Below the pieces are notes generated by a model. The model was not told where the DNA came from. It worked only from the letters and a program-made list of their open reading frames with translations, and searched no databases. Both the position numbers and the translations under genes were made by a program. 64,000 nucleotides of DNA from positions 1 to 64,000 of the forward strand of contig CALUIM010000013.1 of the NCBI GenBank assembly GCA_944320725.1, read 5' to 3'. The stretch is from an uncultured Coriobacteriaceae bacterium (GTDB lineage Bacteria > Actinomycetota > Coriobacteriia > Coriobacteriales > Coriobacteriaceae). Shown here in pieces: positions 8,342-18,081 of the stretch (position 1 is the stretch's first letter; every line of letters begins with the position of its first letter).

Positions 8342-9289
8342 ATGAGTACTCAGGTAAGCGTGATAATGCCCGTATACAACAAGGGGAAGTACATCCAGCA
8401 GGCGATAGACAGCGTTCTGTCCCAGAAACAGCTTGAAGTCGAATTAATTTGCATAGACGATGGCTCCTCTGATGACAGTGTAGAGGTGATTGAGAGCAAT
8501 AGGGCGAAGAGCGAAAAGATCAAGCTCATACGCCAAGCCAACGCTGGCGCTGGAGTCGCCCGGAACGCGGGGATGGAGCAGGCGACCGCTGAATACGTGT
8601 CCTTCCTCGATCCGGATGATTGGTACCCCAGTGACAGGGCGCTCTCGCATCTATACGAGGGCGCGAAGAAGTCGGGGCGCTCGATTTCCATGGGCAAAAG
8701 GCTCTTCTACGTCAAGCCGTTTACTCTCAATAGGACGGACAACCTCTTTCAAGAGGGTGTTCATAGCGTCAAGGAGTTGACATCTGCCTTCCTGTACCAG
8801 AGCTGCATATTCAACCGTAAGCTTATTGCCAGCAACGGAATCAAATTCCCTCCCTATCGGAGGTTCCAAGATCCGCCTTTCTTCTTAGAGGCCTTGTCCG
8901 CCGCCGGCGACTTCTATTTCACTGAGAACTACGTGCACTGCTACCGCAGGGGCGTCCAAAGAATCGTATGGAATGACGTGAAGCTCATGGATTATATCTC
9001 GGGCGTCCAGGACTCCCTGCGCTTGGCGGCAAGCATCGGCAACAGCTCTGTTTTCCGCCAAGTGTTCGACAGCCTGAGCCATGCGTCCTTTACGGAGGGC
9101 GTGCTCGACAGCGAGTCAAATGAAGTCGTCAATGCTCTTCAACAGGTTGAAGGATATGCAGGGGAAGTACTCAGTGAAGCGGGCCTCTCCATACGAGCGT
9201 TGAGAATAATGCAGTGCGACAACATTGTGCATAAGAAGATGTCCACTTGGGCTTTGTGTCTGGAAAATGGGGTCAAGAGTGCTTTCTAG
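8342..9289 (+). CDS. GT2 family glycosyltransferase, 315 aa
   Basis: A classic GT-A fold start, VSVIMPVYNKGKYIQQAIDS, is followed by the nucleotide-binding DDGSSDDS and the metal-binding LDPDDW. After about residue 120 the sequence is variable, as usual for acceptor-binding regions. It is a cytoplasmic transferase that adds one sugar to the growing repeat unit. The 3' end overlaps the start of the polymerase gene by 23 bases. Confidence 0.88.
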   Translation: MSTQVSVIMPVYNKGKYIQQAIDSVLSQKQLEVELICIDDGSSDDSVEVIESNRAKSEKIKLIRQANAGAGVARNAGMEQATAEYVSFLDPDDWYPSDRALSHLYEGAKKSGRSISMGKRLFYVKPFTLNRTDNLFQEGVHSVKELTSAFLYQSCIFNRKLIASNGIKFPPYRRFQDPPFFLEALSAAGDFYFTENYVHCYRRGVQRIVWNDVKLMDYISGVQDSLRLAASIGNSSVFRQVFDSLSHASFTEGVLDSESNEVVNALQQVEGYAGEVLSEAGLSIRALRIMQCDNIVHKKMSTWALCLENGVKSAF

Positions 9290-10646
9290 AACTGCGAAAA
9301 AAAACGCCATCTCGGGAAAGGATAGGTCGGGAAAAATCCTATATGTCACATTCCTGATTTATTTCCTTTATCCGATATTCAGAGATGTCCTCCCGTTGAA
9401 CGACTATTTCTGGATGCTCTCTATGATTGCGGGACTGTTCGCGTGCGCGTACTGCTTCGACTTGGGAATCGTCATTACGCCTGCTTCGGTTCTTTGGATG
9501 GTCCTGGCGATGATGGCCCTGAGCTCCTTTATTATGCTAGGGCCCGACAATACGGTATTGCCAAAACGCATGGGCCTGTTTCTCATGTCGCTGTTGATGA
9601 TGATCCTTCTCGGGAAGGATCGCCGATGGATCCGGCCCGCGCTTATGGCGTGTTTGGCCTTGCTGACCGTGCATGCCGTAGCGACAATTGTGCTCAATGC
9701 GATGCCATCCCTATACGAACAATTTGTCTCTCCCGCGATTCAAGGTTCGTCGGTTACGGTTATAGGACCGAAGGCGGGCATTACGTCGCATTACAGCTAC
9801 AACGGTCAATTCATGGCAATAGGCCTGCTGATATCATACGTGCTGTTTAAGATGAGCCCGTTGCGCGATGGCGTTAAAACCGATCGAATCAAATTTGCTG
9901 CGATGGCGCTTATGTTCTTTGCCTCACTGCTGCTCACGACAAAAAGAACTCCGCTGCTCATCTGCCTTTTTGCCGTAGTCTTAACAGAGTTCCTCCTTGC
10001 CGGGAGGGGGAAGGCAACGACGTTCTGCAAGGTGCTGGCGGCTGCTTACTTTCTCAGCATTGTGATCATTGCGTTTGGCGATCAAATCCCAATGCTGTCG
10101 AACGTCATGGAGCGACTGTCGGCGTTCTTTACGGCAGACTCGTTAGAAGAAAGCACAACAGGGCGAACGGTTCTCTGGGAAAGGGCTATTCAGTTATGGA
10201 ACGAAAGTCCTATATTTGGATCCGGCTGGGGTACCTATCGTTATTACTGGGCTAACGGGTACCAAGGCGTTTCGACCGCCGCGCACAATGTCTTCTTGCA
10301 GCTGCTTGCGGAGGTTGGGGTAGTGGGACTGCTAGTGTTCCTGATTCCCTCCCTCCATGTTTTGTTTGGGTTGGCGAAGAGCGTCTTTCGCTTAACGCGG
10401 GGGCACGTTGAGCAATACGAGTTCTCCGATGCTGCCCTGCTGTTTGCATTCTTGTTCCAAATCTATTTCTTCGTCTATTGCTTTGTGGGCGCGCCACTTT
10501 ATGATTTCGAGTCCTTTCCTGTCTACTTTGTCTTGTCGTGCGGTGTCTGGTACGCAACGAACGGATCGCAGGAAATGGCTCGCGCGAAAACGGTGACTGC
10601 GCCGAGCGGTGCACACGGGAACGTTCAGGTGAAATATCATGCATAA
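9267..10646 (+). CDS. wzy: O-antigen polymerase/ligase family membrane protein (Wzy-like), 459 aa
   Basis: About ten membrane helices are visible and the C-terminal half holds the Wzy_C-type motif GRTVLWERAIQLWNESPIFG followed by HNVFLQLLAEVGVVGLL, which marks the O-antigen ligase/polymerase superfamily. In this locus the likely job is polymerising repeat units on the outer face of the membrane. The start is uncertain: I chose the ATG at 9267, which overlaps the previous gene; the ribosome binding site there is weak (GGA). The next gene overlaps the end by eight bases. Confidence 0.8.
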   Translation: MGSRVLSRTAKKNAISGKDRSGKILYVTFLIYFLYPIFRDVLPLNDYFWMLSMIAGLFACAYCFDLGIVITPASVLWMVLAMMALSSFIMLGPDNTVLPKRMGLFLMSLLMMILLGKDRRWIRPALMACLALLTVHAVATIVLNAMPSLYEQFVSPAIQGSSVTVIGPKAGITSHYSYNGQFMAIGLLISYVLFKMSPLRDGVKTDRIKFAAMALMFFASLLLTTKRTPLLICLFAVVLTEFLLAGRGKATTFCKVLAAAYFLSIVIIAFGDQIPMLSNVMERLSAFFTADSLEESTTGRTVLWERAIQLWNESPIFGSGWGTYRYYWANGYQGVSTAAHNVFLQLLAEVGVVGLLVFLIPSLHVLFGLAKSVFRLTRGHVEQYEFSDAALLFAFLFQIYFFVYCFVGAPLYDFESFPVYFVLSCGVWYATNGSQEMARAKTVTAPSGAHGNVQVKYHA

Positions 10647-11631
10647 TACCCCCCTAGTGACGGTTATCATGCCGGTGTACAACACAGAGGCATATGTCTC
10701 GGACGCCATCAGCAGCATTTTGAGACAAACGCTCACCGATTTAGAGCTGATATGTGTCGATGACGGCTCGACAGACCGCTCTCGCATAATATGCGAGAGC
10801 TATGCGTCTGACGATGAACGCGTGTGCGTCATCGCCCAAGAGAACAGCGGACAGGGTCACGCTCGAAACAGAGCACTGGACATGGCGCGCGGCAAGTTCA
10901 TCTATTTTATGGACAGTGACGACATCCTGTTGCCTGAGGCATTGGAAACAATATGTTCAAAAATGATCGAGGACAAGCTCGATCTGCTCTTCTTTGAGGC
11001 CCACTCATTCGGTGAGACTAAGGGTGCAGGGGAATACAAAAGGAGATACTCTTACGGTGATGCCTACTCGGGTATCGAGCTGGCGAGTTTGCTGCTCGCC
11101 AACGGCGAGTTCGTCGTATCCCCGTGTTTGTATGTCGCCACCGCCGACCTGTATCGCGCCCACAATATTCGGTTTCTCGATGAGCATGTTAAGCACGAGG
11201 ATGACATCTTTACTATCTTGACACTCCTGCACGCAGGGCGCACTACCTGCGTGCATCGTGACTTATACGCGCGCCGCTACAGGCCTGGCTCAACGATGAC
11301 ATCGTTCGATCCTGTATCGAGCGTCAAAGGCGCCTTTAAGACATATGTTGAGCTATTGAGGCGTCGAAAGTCATCGCCTGCCACCAGTCCTTTAAGGTCT
11401 TCAGCCGCTGATGAGTTCCTAAACCGCTGCAAAAACGAAACGGTGCGCCACTTCTCATATTGCACCATACCTCCCAGTCGATTCGCTGAGATGGTCGGAT
11501 GTAAAGATGCTATTGAGCGCCAGGCAGCCGAGGATGTGATCAGAACCATATCGAGCATGGGGGTCAGGTTTCATGTCGAAAGATACCTGCGACTGATCAA
11601 ACGCGAATTGTCCAACGCCGCACGTCGATAA
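10639..11631 (+). CDS. GT2 family glycosyltransferase, 330 aa
   Basis: The protein starts with VTVIMPVYNTEAYVSDAISS and has DDGSTDRS and the metal site FMDSDD, the usual GT2 layout. It differs clearly from the other GT2 in the locus, so it adds a different sugar or linkage. The ATG lies inside the last codons of the polymerase gene, suggesting coupled translation. Confidence 0.88.
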   Translation: MHNTPLVTVIMPVYNTEAYVSDAISSILRQTLTDLELICVDDGSTDRSRIICESYASDDERVCVIAQENSGQGHARNRALDMARGKFIYFMDSDDILLPEALETICSKMIEDKLDLLFFEAHSFGETKGAGEYKRRYSYGDAYSGIELASLLLANGEFVVSPCLYVATADLYRAHNIRFLDEHVKHEDDIFTILTLLHAGRTTCVHRDLYARRYRPGSTMTSFDPVSSVKGAFKTYVELLRRRKSSPATSPLRSSAADEFLNRCKNETVRHFSYCTIPPSRFAEMVGCKDAIERQAAEDVIRTISSMGVRFHVERYLRLIKRELSNAARR

Positions 11632-11656
11632 GTGAGTTTTAGCGAAGGATGCTCGA

Positions 11657-12715
11657 ATGGAAAAGATAGGAATCATCTCTCTTTACGGCAGGTTCAATTA
11701 CGGCAACAGGTTGCAAAACTACGCAACGTTGAAGATTTGCGAGCGTGAAGGCTTCGCTGCAGAGTCCTTGACGCTCAATAAGAAAACGAGCATACGCCGC
11801 GACGCGAAACGTGCGGTCAAGAAGATTCTCGGCCGTCCCGAACCCCCTCGTTTAGAGGAGACCATGGACTCGCGCCGGCTCGAGGCGTTCGACCGGTTCA
11901 ACGAGCTCATACCGGTTCGACACTTCGAGTGCATCGACCGAAACATTCGCGATGACTACTCACACTTCATTGTCGGGAGCGACCAGGTCTGGAACCCGAG
12001 ATTCTTTGCGTACAACGAGGATTGGTTCTTTCTCCGTTTCGCAGCTAGGGAGCAGCGGATTGCGCTGGCGCCGAGCATCGGGGTTAACGAGTTAACCCAC
12101 ACCCAGCGGGTTATGGTGTCCCGTGGGGTGAAGGGTTTTCCTCGCCTTTCTGTGAGAGAAGAGAAGGGGGCAGAGCTTATTCGGAGATACGCCGGCATAG
12201 ACGCAACAGTAATATGCGACCCGACCCTTGTGATTCCTGCCGAGGAATGGTTGAAGGTGGCGGACGATCGCCTCACACCTTCGAAGCCATACGTGTTCAC
12301 ATATCTGTTGGGCGAGGGCTCTGCACCACGCGACGTCATGGAGGAGGCAAGCAAGCGCGGATCGTTGCCCGTGATCGCACTGAGCGACAGGGAGGGGCGG
12401 GGAGAGCTCCCTGCTGGTCCCGCGGAATTCCTTGCGCTCATCGCTGATGCATCGCATGTAATTACAGATTCTTTCCATGCCGCGTTGTTCTCATCTATGT
12501 TCCAGGTGCCACTGACGGTGATTCGACGCGGCGGTGGAAACAGCATGTTCTCGCGCATCGAAACACTTGCCGGGATATTGGGAATCCGTGACAAGATTTA
12601 CGGAACCCCAGAATTCGATTTAGGAAGATCTTCCATCTACGACAAGACACGAAGTGCCATCGCTAGCGAACGGGAGGCTTTCATGAGCTTCTTCCGAGGG
12701 AGCTTCCATGCCTAA
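11657..12715 (+). CDS. polysaccharide pyruvyl transferase family protein, 352 aa
   Basis: The opening IGIISLYGRFNYGNRLQNYA, the central VGSDQVWNPRF and the late DSFHAALFSSMF are the three recognisable blocks of the CsaB/EpsO pyruvyl transferase family. These enzymes move pyruvate from phosphoenolpyruvate onto a sugar as a ketal, making the polysaccharide more acidic. The gene sits between a GT2 and the flippase, with an eight-base overlap into the flippase. Confidence 0.85.
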   Translation: MEKIGIISLYGRFNYGNRLQNYATLKICEREGFAAESLTLNKKTSIRRDAKRAVKKILGRPEPPRLEETMDSRRLEAFDRFNELIPVRHFECIDRNIRDDYSHFIVGSDQVWNPRFFAYNEDWFFLRFAAREQRIALAPSIGVNELTHTQRVMVSRGVKGFPRLSVREEKGAELIRRYAGIDATVICDPTLVIPAEEWLKVADDRLTPSKPYVFTYLLGEGSAPRDVMEEASKRGSLPVIALSDREGRGELPAGPAEFLALIADASHVITDSFHAALFSSMFQVPLTVIRRGGGNSMFSRIETLAGILGIRDKIYGTPEFDLGRSSIYDKTRSAIASEREAFMSFFRGSFHA

Positions 12716-14225
12716 TCAACGTAGAGTCGGGGTCATCCTCGGTTATGGAAACATCATCGTCAAGAACCTGGTCAATCTGGTCTACACGCCCATGCTCTTG
12801 TCCTTCGTTGGACAGGCGGACTACGGCGTATACCAGTCCTGCAACTCCTTCGTGTTCTCGCTTACGTTGCTGTCCTTCGGCTTCTCGCAGGCCTACGTCA
12901 GGTTCTATACGCAAAGGAAGATTAACGGCACAGAAGAGGACATCCGACGGCTTAACGGGGTCTATCTCGTGCTCTATGCGGTGGTAAGCGCTACGGCCTT
13001 GGCGCTGGGACTCATCTTTGCAGCAAATGTCGGCGCTATCTTCTCGGCAGGTTTCACACAGGAACAGATAGCTACTTCGGAGATGGTTGTATCCATCCTT
13101 GCAGCAAATATCGCTATCACGTTATTCAACTCTGTGTTCGATGCATTCATACTTGCTCATGAGCAGTTTCGCTTCCAGCAGACTCGTCAACTCGCCACTA
13201 CGCTTGCCACCCCCTTTGCTGCCTATGGATTGCTCTGTATTGGGTTCGGAGTGATGGGAGTCGCTACGGCGCAGCTAGCGATAAGCATCGTTCTGCTGCT
13301 GCTCAATGGATCGTTCTGCATCAGTGTGTTGGGAATGAGATTCAACGTTCGTCGTTTTGACACTGCCCTCTTTAAATCTATCTTCGTGTTCAGTGCGTGG
13401 ATTTTTGCAAATCAGATTTGCGACCTCGTGAATCAGAACGTACCAAATATATTGCTCGGAGCTCTAACAACTGCGTCCATTGTGGCAGTGTTTGCAGTAT
13501 CAGTACAAATCAGAAGTGTTTTTATATCGCTATCTACAACAATATCGAACGTGTTTACACCAAAGATTAACTGTATCGTAGCAAGCTCAGATGACAACGA
13601 TGCTCTGACTCGACTGATGACGCGTGCGGGACGCTACCAAATGATGCTGTTCTGCTGGGTTTACGGCGGCTTTGTGCTCTTGGGGAAGTTCTTCATTGAG
13701 CACTGGGCAGGCGAAGGCTTTTCTGACGCATACTGGCTGGTGGTGATAATGACACTCCCACTCGCTGTCTCGTTGACTCAGAACACCGGAATTGAAATAC
13801 AACGCGCAAAAAATCGTCATAAGGCAAGAAGCATAGCCATGCTCATCACGGCGGCTCTCAATGTCCTATTCACGACGATTGCATCGCCGCATATCGGATA
13901 TTGGGCTCCTGCAGTTGCGTATTTTGCGGGCGAGGCGCTTTGCAAAGACATCTTTATGAACTGGTATTACCACAATAGGATAGGCCTCAATATGGGCTAT
14001 TTTTGGAGGAAAATACTTCCGGTTGTGCGCGCCGCTCTGCTCACCGTTGTGCCATGCCTTGCCATTAAGAGCTTTGCTCCAGTGACCGATTGGGGCGAGT
14101 TTCTTGCTTGGGGTGTAATTTATACGGCACTCTACTGTGTTGTCTTATGGATTATGGTATTCGCCCCACAGGAGAGGGCGTCGATTATTTCAAAGGCGAG
14201 AGCGGCCATAAAGAGGGGACGCTGA
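12708..14225 (+). CDS. wzx: Wzx-type polysaccharide flippase, 505 aa
   Basis: Twelve or more membrane helices with short loops and the N-terminal pattern GNIIVKNLVNLVYTPMLLSF fit the MOP/PST superfamily. The protein would flip lipid-linked repeat units across the membrane, upstream of the Wzy-like polymerase. Length is normal. The GC content falls in the second half of the gene. The start overlaps the pyruvyl transferase and the stop overlaps the acetyltransferase start (TGATG). Confidence 0.87.
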   Translation: MPNQRRVGVILGYGNIIVKNLVNLVYTPMLLSFVGQADYGVYQSCNSFVFSLTLLSFGFSQAYVRFYTQRKINGTEEDIRRLNGVYLVLYAVVSATALALGLIFAANVGAIFSAGFTQEQIATSEMVVSILAANIAITLFNSVFDAFILAHEQFRFQQTRQLATTLATPFAAYGLLCIGFGVMGVATAQLAISIVLLLLNGSFCISVLGMRFNVRRFDTALFKSIFVFSAWIFANQICDLVNQNVPNILLGALTTASIVAVFAVSVQIRSVFISLSTTISNVFTPKINCIVASSDDNDALTRLMTRAGRYQMMLFCWVYGGFVLLGKFFIEHWAGEGFSDAYWLVVIMTLPLAVSLTQNTGIEIQRAKNRHKARSIAMLITAALNVLFTTIASPHIGYWAPAVAYFAGEALCKDIFMNWYYHNRIGLNMGYFWRKILPVVRAALLTVVPCLAIKSFAPVTDWGEFLAWGVIYTALYCVVLWIMVFAPQERASIISKARAAIKRGR

Positions 14226-14839
14226 TGGATGCCGTCAGAAAAATAGTCGCAGTTCTTCGCGGGTTTGTTGCAAGGGTTGCCCATCCCATAAAAATATCCG
14301 GCGGGTTGTTGATCTGCGAGCCAGGGTGCAAATTCATTTTGAGGAGCGGGGCACGTCTTATCATTGAAGACAAAATGAAGCTAGGAGCGAATTGCCTTAA
14401 GCGCAACGGACGCAGCACAATCCTACGTATGGATGCGGACTCCATGCTAAGGATTCATAGCTCATCCATCTACTACGGTGCTGACATTATCGTGTTTGAA
14501 GGCGCTCAGTTCGTAATGGGGACCAGCTTCATTAATTCTGATGCACGTATAAGAGTTCACCGCTCAATTACAATCGGAGACGACTGCGCGATTTCTCATG
14601 GATTTGTTGCCATGGACGGTAACGCACATTCAATTGACGGAAGAAGAACCATCGCTCCAATCGTCATTAAGGATCACGTGTGGATAGGTACAGGAGTAAC
14701 TGTACTTCCGGGGGTGACCATAAACGAGGGCTCAGTTGTGGCTGCAGGCGCAGTTGTTACCAAGGACGTGCCGTCAGCATGTCTTGTGGCAGGAGTGCCC
14801 GCTCGCATAATCCGTAGAGGCGTTAGTTGGGAGAAGTGA
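14225..14839 (+). CDS. hexapeptide-repeat O-acetyltransferase, 204 aa
   Basis: The C-terminal half consists of left-handed beta-helix hexapeptides and ends with DHVWIGTGVTVLPGVTINEG and GAVVTKDVPSACLVAGVPAR, the pattern of the WbbJ/NodL/CatB-like acetyltransferases. It probably acetylates a sugar of the polysaccharide using acetyl-CoA. I chose the ATG at 14225, which overlaps the flippase stop; an upstream start would only read through the flippase gene. Confidence 0.87.
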   Translation: MDAVRKIVAVLRGFVARVAHPIKISGGLLICEPGCKFILRSGARLIIEDKMKLGANCLKRNGRSTILRMDADSMLRIHSSSIYYGADIIVFEGAQFVMGTSFINSDARIRVHRSITIGDDCAISHGFVAMDGNAHSIDGRRTIAPIVIKDHVWIGTGVTVLPGVTINEGSVVAAGAVVTKDVPSACLVAGVPARIIRRGVSWEK

Positions 14840-14841
14840 GT

Positions 14842-16053
14842 ATGGCCGAGAAAACAATCGAAATACTTTCTTCGGAAAAGTGCACGGGTTGTTATGCGTG
14901 CGCGAATGCCTGTCCAACTGACGCGATACAAATGCAGCCGGACGCCGAAGGCTTTCCGCGACCGAATGTGAATCGGGAGAGATGCATCGACTGCGGTAGG
15001 TGCATCACATCATGTCCTGTTCTCTCGTATGCGAGCGTCATCGTCTCTAAACCTCAAGAGGTGTATGCCGCATGGTCGCTTGACGAGAAAATACGCTACG
15101 AGAGCACGTCGGGCGGTGTCTTCTCTGAGCTGGCGATCGCATGGCTTAACCGGGGCGGCTTCCTCTGTGGCGCATGGTACGGGGAGGGGCACCGCATCGA
15201 GCATGCAATCGTAGACTCGCGAGAGGGCCTCGATCGAATCCGCCAGTCAAAATACGCACAGAGTGATATAGGCACCTGCTTTCGTTGTATCAGGGATCTT
15301 CTCAGGCGGGGGAAACAGGTGCTCTTTTGTGGCTCCCCTTGCCAGTGCGCTGGGCTTTTGACGTTTCTTGGCGACAAGCCGGATGGACTCTTCATTGCTA
15401 ACTTCGTGTGCCGAGGTACCAACTCGCCCAAGGCCTACGAGGCATTCCTTCGATGGCTGGAGGAGTGCTACGGCTCAATAATATCTCGAGTCTGGTTCAA
15501 GAATAAGGCGCTCGGCTGGAAGCGCTTTTCCACGCGCGTTGAGTTCGAGGATGGACAAGTCTACTCTAAGGACCGCTATCACGACCTCTTCATTCGAGGT
15601 TACATCGAGCAGAATCTCTACATGCGCGAATGCTGCCATACATGCGAGTTCCGCGATTTATCGCGGACAGGCGATATCACGCTCGCCGACTTCTGGGGCG
15701 TGAAGCTTGCGGACAAGACGAAAGACGCCGATGCCGGCACGTCACTTGTCATTGTCAACACCGAGTTTGGACGCGAACTCTTCGAAGCGGTGAAACCTCG
15801 CCTCTTCTGGGAGCACAAGTCCATGGAGGACGCTTTTCCCGGTAACGCCTGCATTACGGACTCTCCGGAAGCGAACCCGATGCGCTCATATTTCCTATCT
15901 CGTTTGGGAGAGATGCCTTTTGACAAGTTGTGCGCAGAGTGTTTCAAAAAGCCGGCAGCCAGCAAAAGGCTGCTGTATGCAGTGAAAGGTGGAGCGAGGA
16001 CGATCCTCCACGCCATTGGACTTAAATTATTTGGTGGATCAATGAAAGGCTAA
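14842..16053 (+). CDS. F420H2-dehydrogenase (FrhB)-like iron-sulfur protein, 403 aa
   Basis: Two [4Fe-4S] ferredoxin motifs stand at the N-terminus (C14, C17, C20, C24 and C48, C51, C54, C58). They are followed by an FrhB/FpoF-like N-terminal block (YESTSGGVFSELA) and C-terminal domain. Such proteins recur in polysaccharide loci next to pyruvyl transferases, but their reaction is not established; a redox step on a sugar or carrier is a guess. The ATG at 14842 has GGGAG upstream. The epimerase gene starts three bases after the stop. Confidence 0.82.
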   Translation: MAEKTIEILSSEKCTGCYACANACPTDAIQMQPDAEGFPRPNVNRERCIDCGRCITSCPVLSYASVIVSKPQEVYAAWSLDEKIRYESTSGGVFSELAIAWLNRGGFLCGAWYGEGHRIEHAIVDSREGLDRIRQSKYAQSDIGTCFRCIRDLLRRGKQVLFCGSPCQCAGLLTFLGDKPDGLFIANFVCRGTNSPKAYEAFLRWLEECYGSIISRVWFKNKALGWKRFSTRVEFEDGQVYSKDRYHDLFIRGYIEQNLYMRECCHTCEFRDLSRTGDITLADFWGVKLADKTKDADAGTSLVIVNTEFGRELFEAVKPRLFWEHKSMEDAFPGNACITDSPEANPMRSYFLSRLGEMPFDKLCAECFKKPAASKRLLYAVKGGARTILHAIGLKLFGGSMKG

Positions 16054-16056
16054 AGC

Positions 16057-17196
16057 ATGAATGTACTCTTCATAGGGGGAACAGGCAGGCTGAGCAAGGA
16101 TTCGGCTGCGCTTGCTGCCGAGCGTGGAATGCATGTGACGCTTCTTACGCGCGGTAGCACTGAGCGCTCTATTTTTTTCCCAAGTGGGTGTGACAGTCTT
16201 CAAGGAGACATTCGGGACATGGAAGGATGTCGGCGCCTTCTTGAGGGAAAGTGGTTTGATGTTGTGGTCGACTTCATCACGTTCAATACCTCCCAACTCG
16301 AAGACACGCTTGACATAGTAGGACCGCACTGCGAACAGTATGTCTTTATCTCGTCGGCGACGGTGTATAGCGTGCGCAACGAACGAGAGCTCATTTCAGA
16401 GGAAAGAACTCCTGTTGGTAATCGTGCATGGGAGTATGCGTGGAATAAGTACCTCTGCGAAACGCGTCTGGCGGAGCGTCACGCAAATGGCACAGCGCCT
16501 CAGTACACTATTGTTCGTCCATATGTTACTTACGGGAACACGCGAGTGCCCTATCCCATAGTGCCGTTCGACTCGATGAAAGAGTGGTCCTTCATCGAAA
16601 GGATAAGGTTGGGGTTGCCGGTTCCTGCGTTTGATAAAGGCGGGACGCTCACCACGATAACCCACACAAAGGATTTTGCTAAAGGCATGGTCGGACTCTT
16701 CGGAAACGTGAAGGCATACGGAGAGGCGTTTCACATTACCAGCGACGAAGAGGTTGTACTCGCCGATGTGATACGGTGCTTAGAATCGACGCTTCACCTT
16801 GAGGCTCATCTGGTGGACGTCCCTCGGGAAGCTCTCTACAGAAGGGCTCCTGAGTATCGGCAAGTGATAGAGGGGGACAAGGGCGAAACGAGGAGATTCG
16901 ATAGCTCGAAAATTAGAAAAGTAGTGCCAGGCTTCTCTTGCGACATAGCTCTTGAGGACGGAATTGAGAATACCGTAGCCTATCTAAGCAATACCCCACA
17001 GCTCCAAAACATCGACTGGAGATGGATGGGACAGATGGATCGTCTTCTGCTGAACCCTTCAGAAGCACGCAATGCAAGAGCCTTGTACGGATTCGCTTCA
17101 GACGGCGACAGATTTAAGTATATGATCGGCTATCACAACTCAATTGAGAATGTGGCGCGAAAAGTGAAGAAGGTAATTAAGCGGCTTGGATCGTGA
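16057..17196 (+). CDS. NAD-dependent epimerase/dehydratase family protein, 379 aa
   Basis: An extended short-chain dehydrogenase: the dinucleotide site is GGTGRLS (residues 7-13), with serine in place of the usual third glycine, and the catalytic Tyr-Lys pair is in EYAWNK. The sequence is closest in style to the atypical SDR group that includes chloroplast-type mRNA-binding and sugar epimerase-like proteins. It is the last intact gene of the polysaccharide operon and may make or modify a nucleotide sugar. The C-terminal 60 residues are not recognised. Confidence 0.78.
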   Translation: MNVLFIGGTGRLSKDSAALAAERGMHVTLLTRGSTERSIFFPSGCDSLQGDIRDMEGCRRLLEGKWFDVVVDFITFNTSQLEDTLDIVGPHCEQYVFISSATVYSVRNERELISEERTPVGNRAWEYAWNKYLCETRLAERHANGTAPQYTIVRPYVTYGNTRVPYPIVPFDSMKEWSFIERIRLGLPVPAFDKGGTLTTITHTKDFAKGMVGLFGNVKAYGEAFHITSDEEVVLADVIRCLESTLHLEAHLVDVPREALYRRAPEYRQVIEGDKGETRRFDSSKIRKVVPGFSCDIALEDGIENTVAYLSNTPQLQNIDWRWMGQMDRLLLNPSEARNARALYGFASDGDRFKYMIGYHNSIENVARKVKKVIKRLGS

Positions 17197-17541
17197 TTAT
17201 CACGGGATAAGTAATGATGGTAGTTACTGCAATCATATGTCTATGCAGCTTAGTCAATGTCGATAATAGGAGAGTCGTATTCGCAGCGTCTGATGCCGTG
17301 CAGTTTGCATCTTGTCGGTATGCACCTAACGCGACATGACTGCAGCTGGTCATTCTGGTCAGTACCCCACTGCTGTAATTTGCAATTGCAGTGTGTATGG
17401 CTGCGCTCGGGATTATCCCTTTGAATCTACACAACAGGGCTATCGGAAGGGAGGCCAAGTATTAACGAGGGCAAATTCGATTGGCGTACGGTACCGAATG
17501 CGCGGAGCATCGGTACCACATACGTGGAACGACGGTACTAA
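17197..17541. other. intergenic stretch, 345 bases, probably decayed sequence
   Basis: No reading frame here resembles a protein. The stretch joins the last polysaccharide gene to the stump of an acyltransferase gene and probably contains the recombination junction that removed the front of that gene. Confidence 0.5.
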
Positions 17542-17928
17542 GTGAGTGCACTACTCATGGGGGAGGGCCTTTACTGGGATGCGCTCGGCGACTACGATAT
17601 GGCAACGACGCAGCTTCGTCTTACGAACGTCGTCTCCAGCCTGGCGGTGATCGCGCTTCTCATGCTCGCGCCGGAAGGTGCTAGGGAGCGGCTCGCGCAT
17701 TGCGGGGCGCTCGTGCGACTTGGGGACCTGTCGTTTGGCGTCTACCTCTGCCACGTCGTGCTCATCATGGTTCTGAGGAAGGCGCTTGATCTCGTCGGTC
17801 TTGCGGGTGTGCCGTCGATCTTCGCGCTGTGGGTGCTCGCGCTGGGGCTCTCCGTACTTCTCGTCACCGCAGGCCGGCGCGTGCTGCCGTGCCGGGTGCG
17901 GGCGCTGGTGCTTGGCGCCGAGTGCTGA
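17542..17928 (+). pseudogene. C-terminal stump of an acyltransferase-3 family protein
   Basis: The sequence LVRLGDLSFGVYLCHVVLIM, a further membrane helix and a short basic tail match the end of OafA/YrhL-type acyltransferases, which have ten to eleven helices and about 350 residues. Only about three helices remain, so the front two-thirds are missing. GC content rises sharply here relative to the genes before it. The remnant marks the right edge of the polysaccharide locus. Confidence 0.7.
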
Positions 17929-18081
17929 CGCGTCCGCCGCCCTCCCCATGGGTTACGATATCCAAAGACACCTTGTCCGCCGCATGCGTGGAGACACGTT
18001 CCGTCCATCCGATGCGGCGAGAGCTCTTTTCGCGAGTACACTATAAACATAAGACTACTGTCGCGGACTGAAGAGGGTGCT

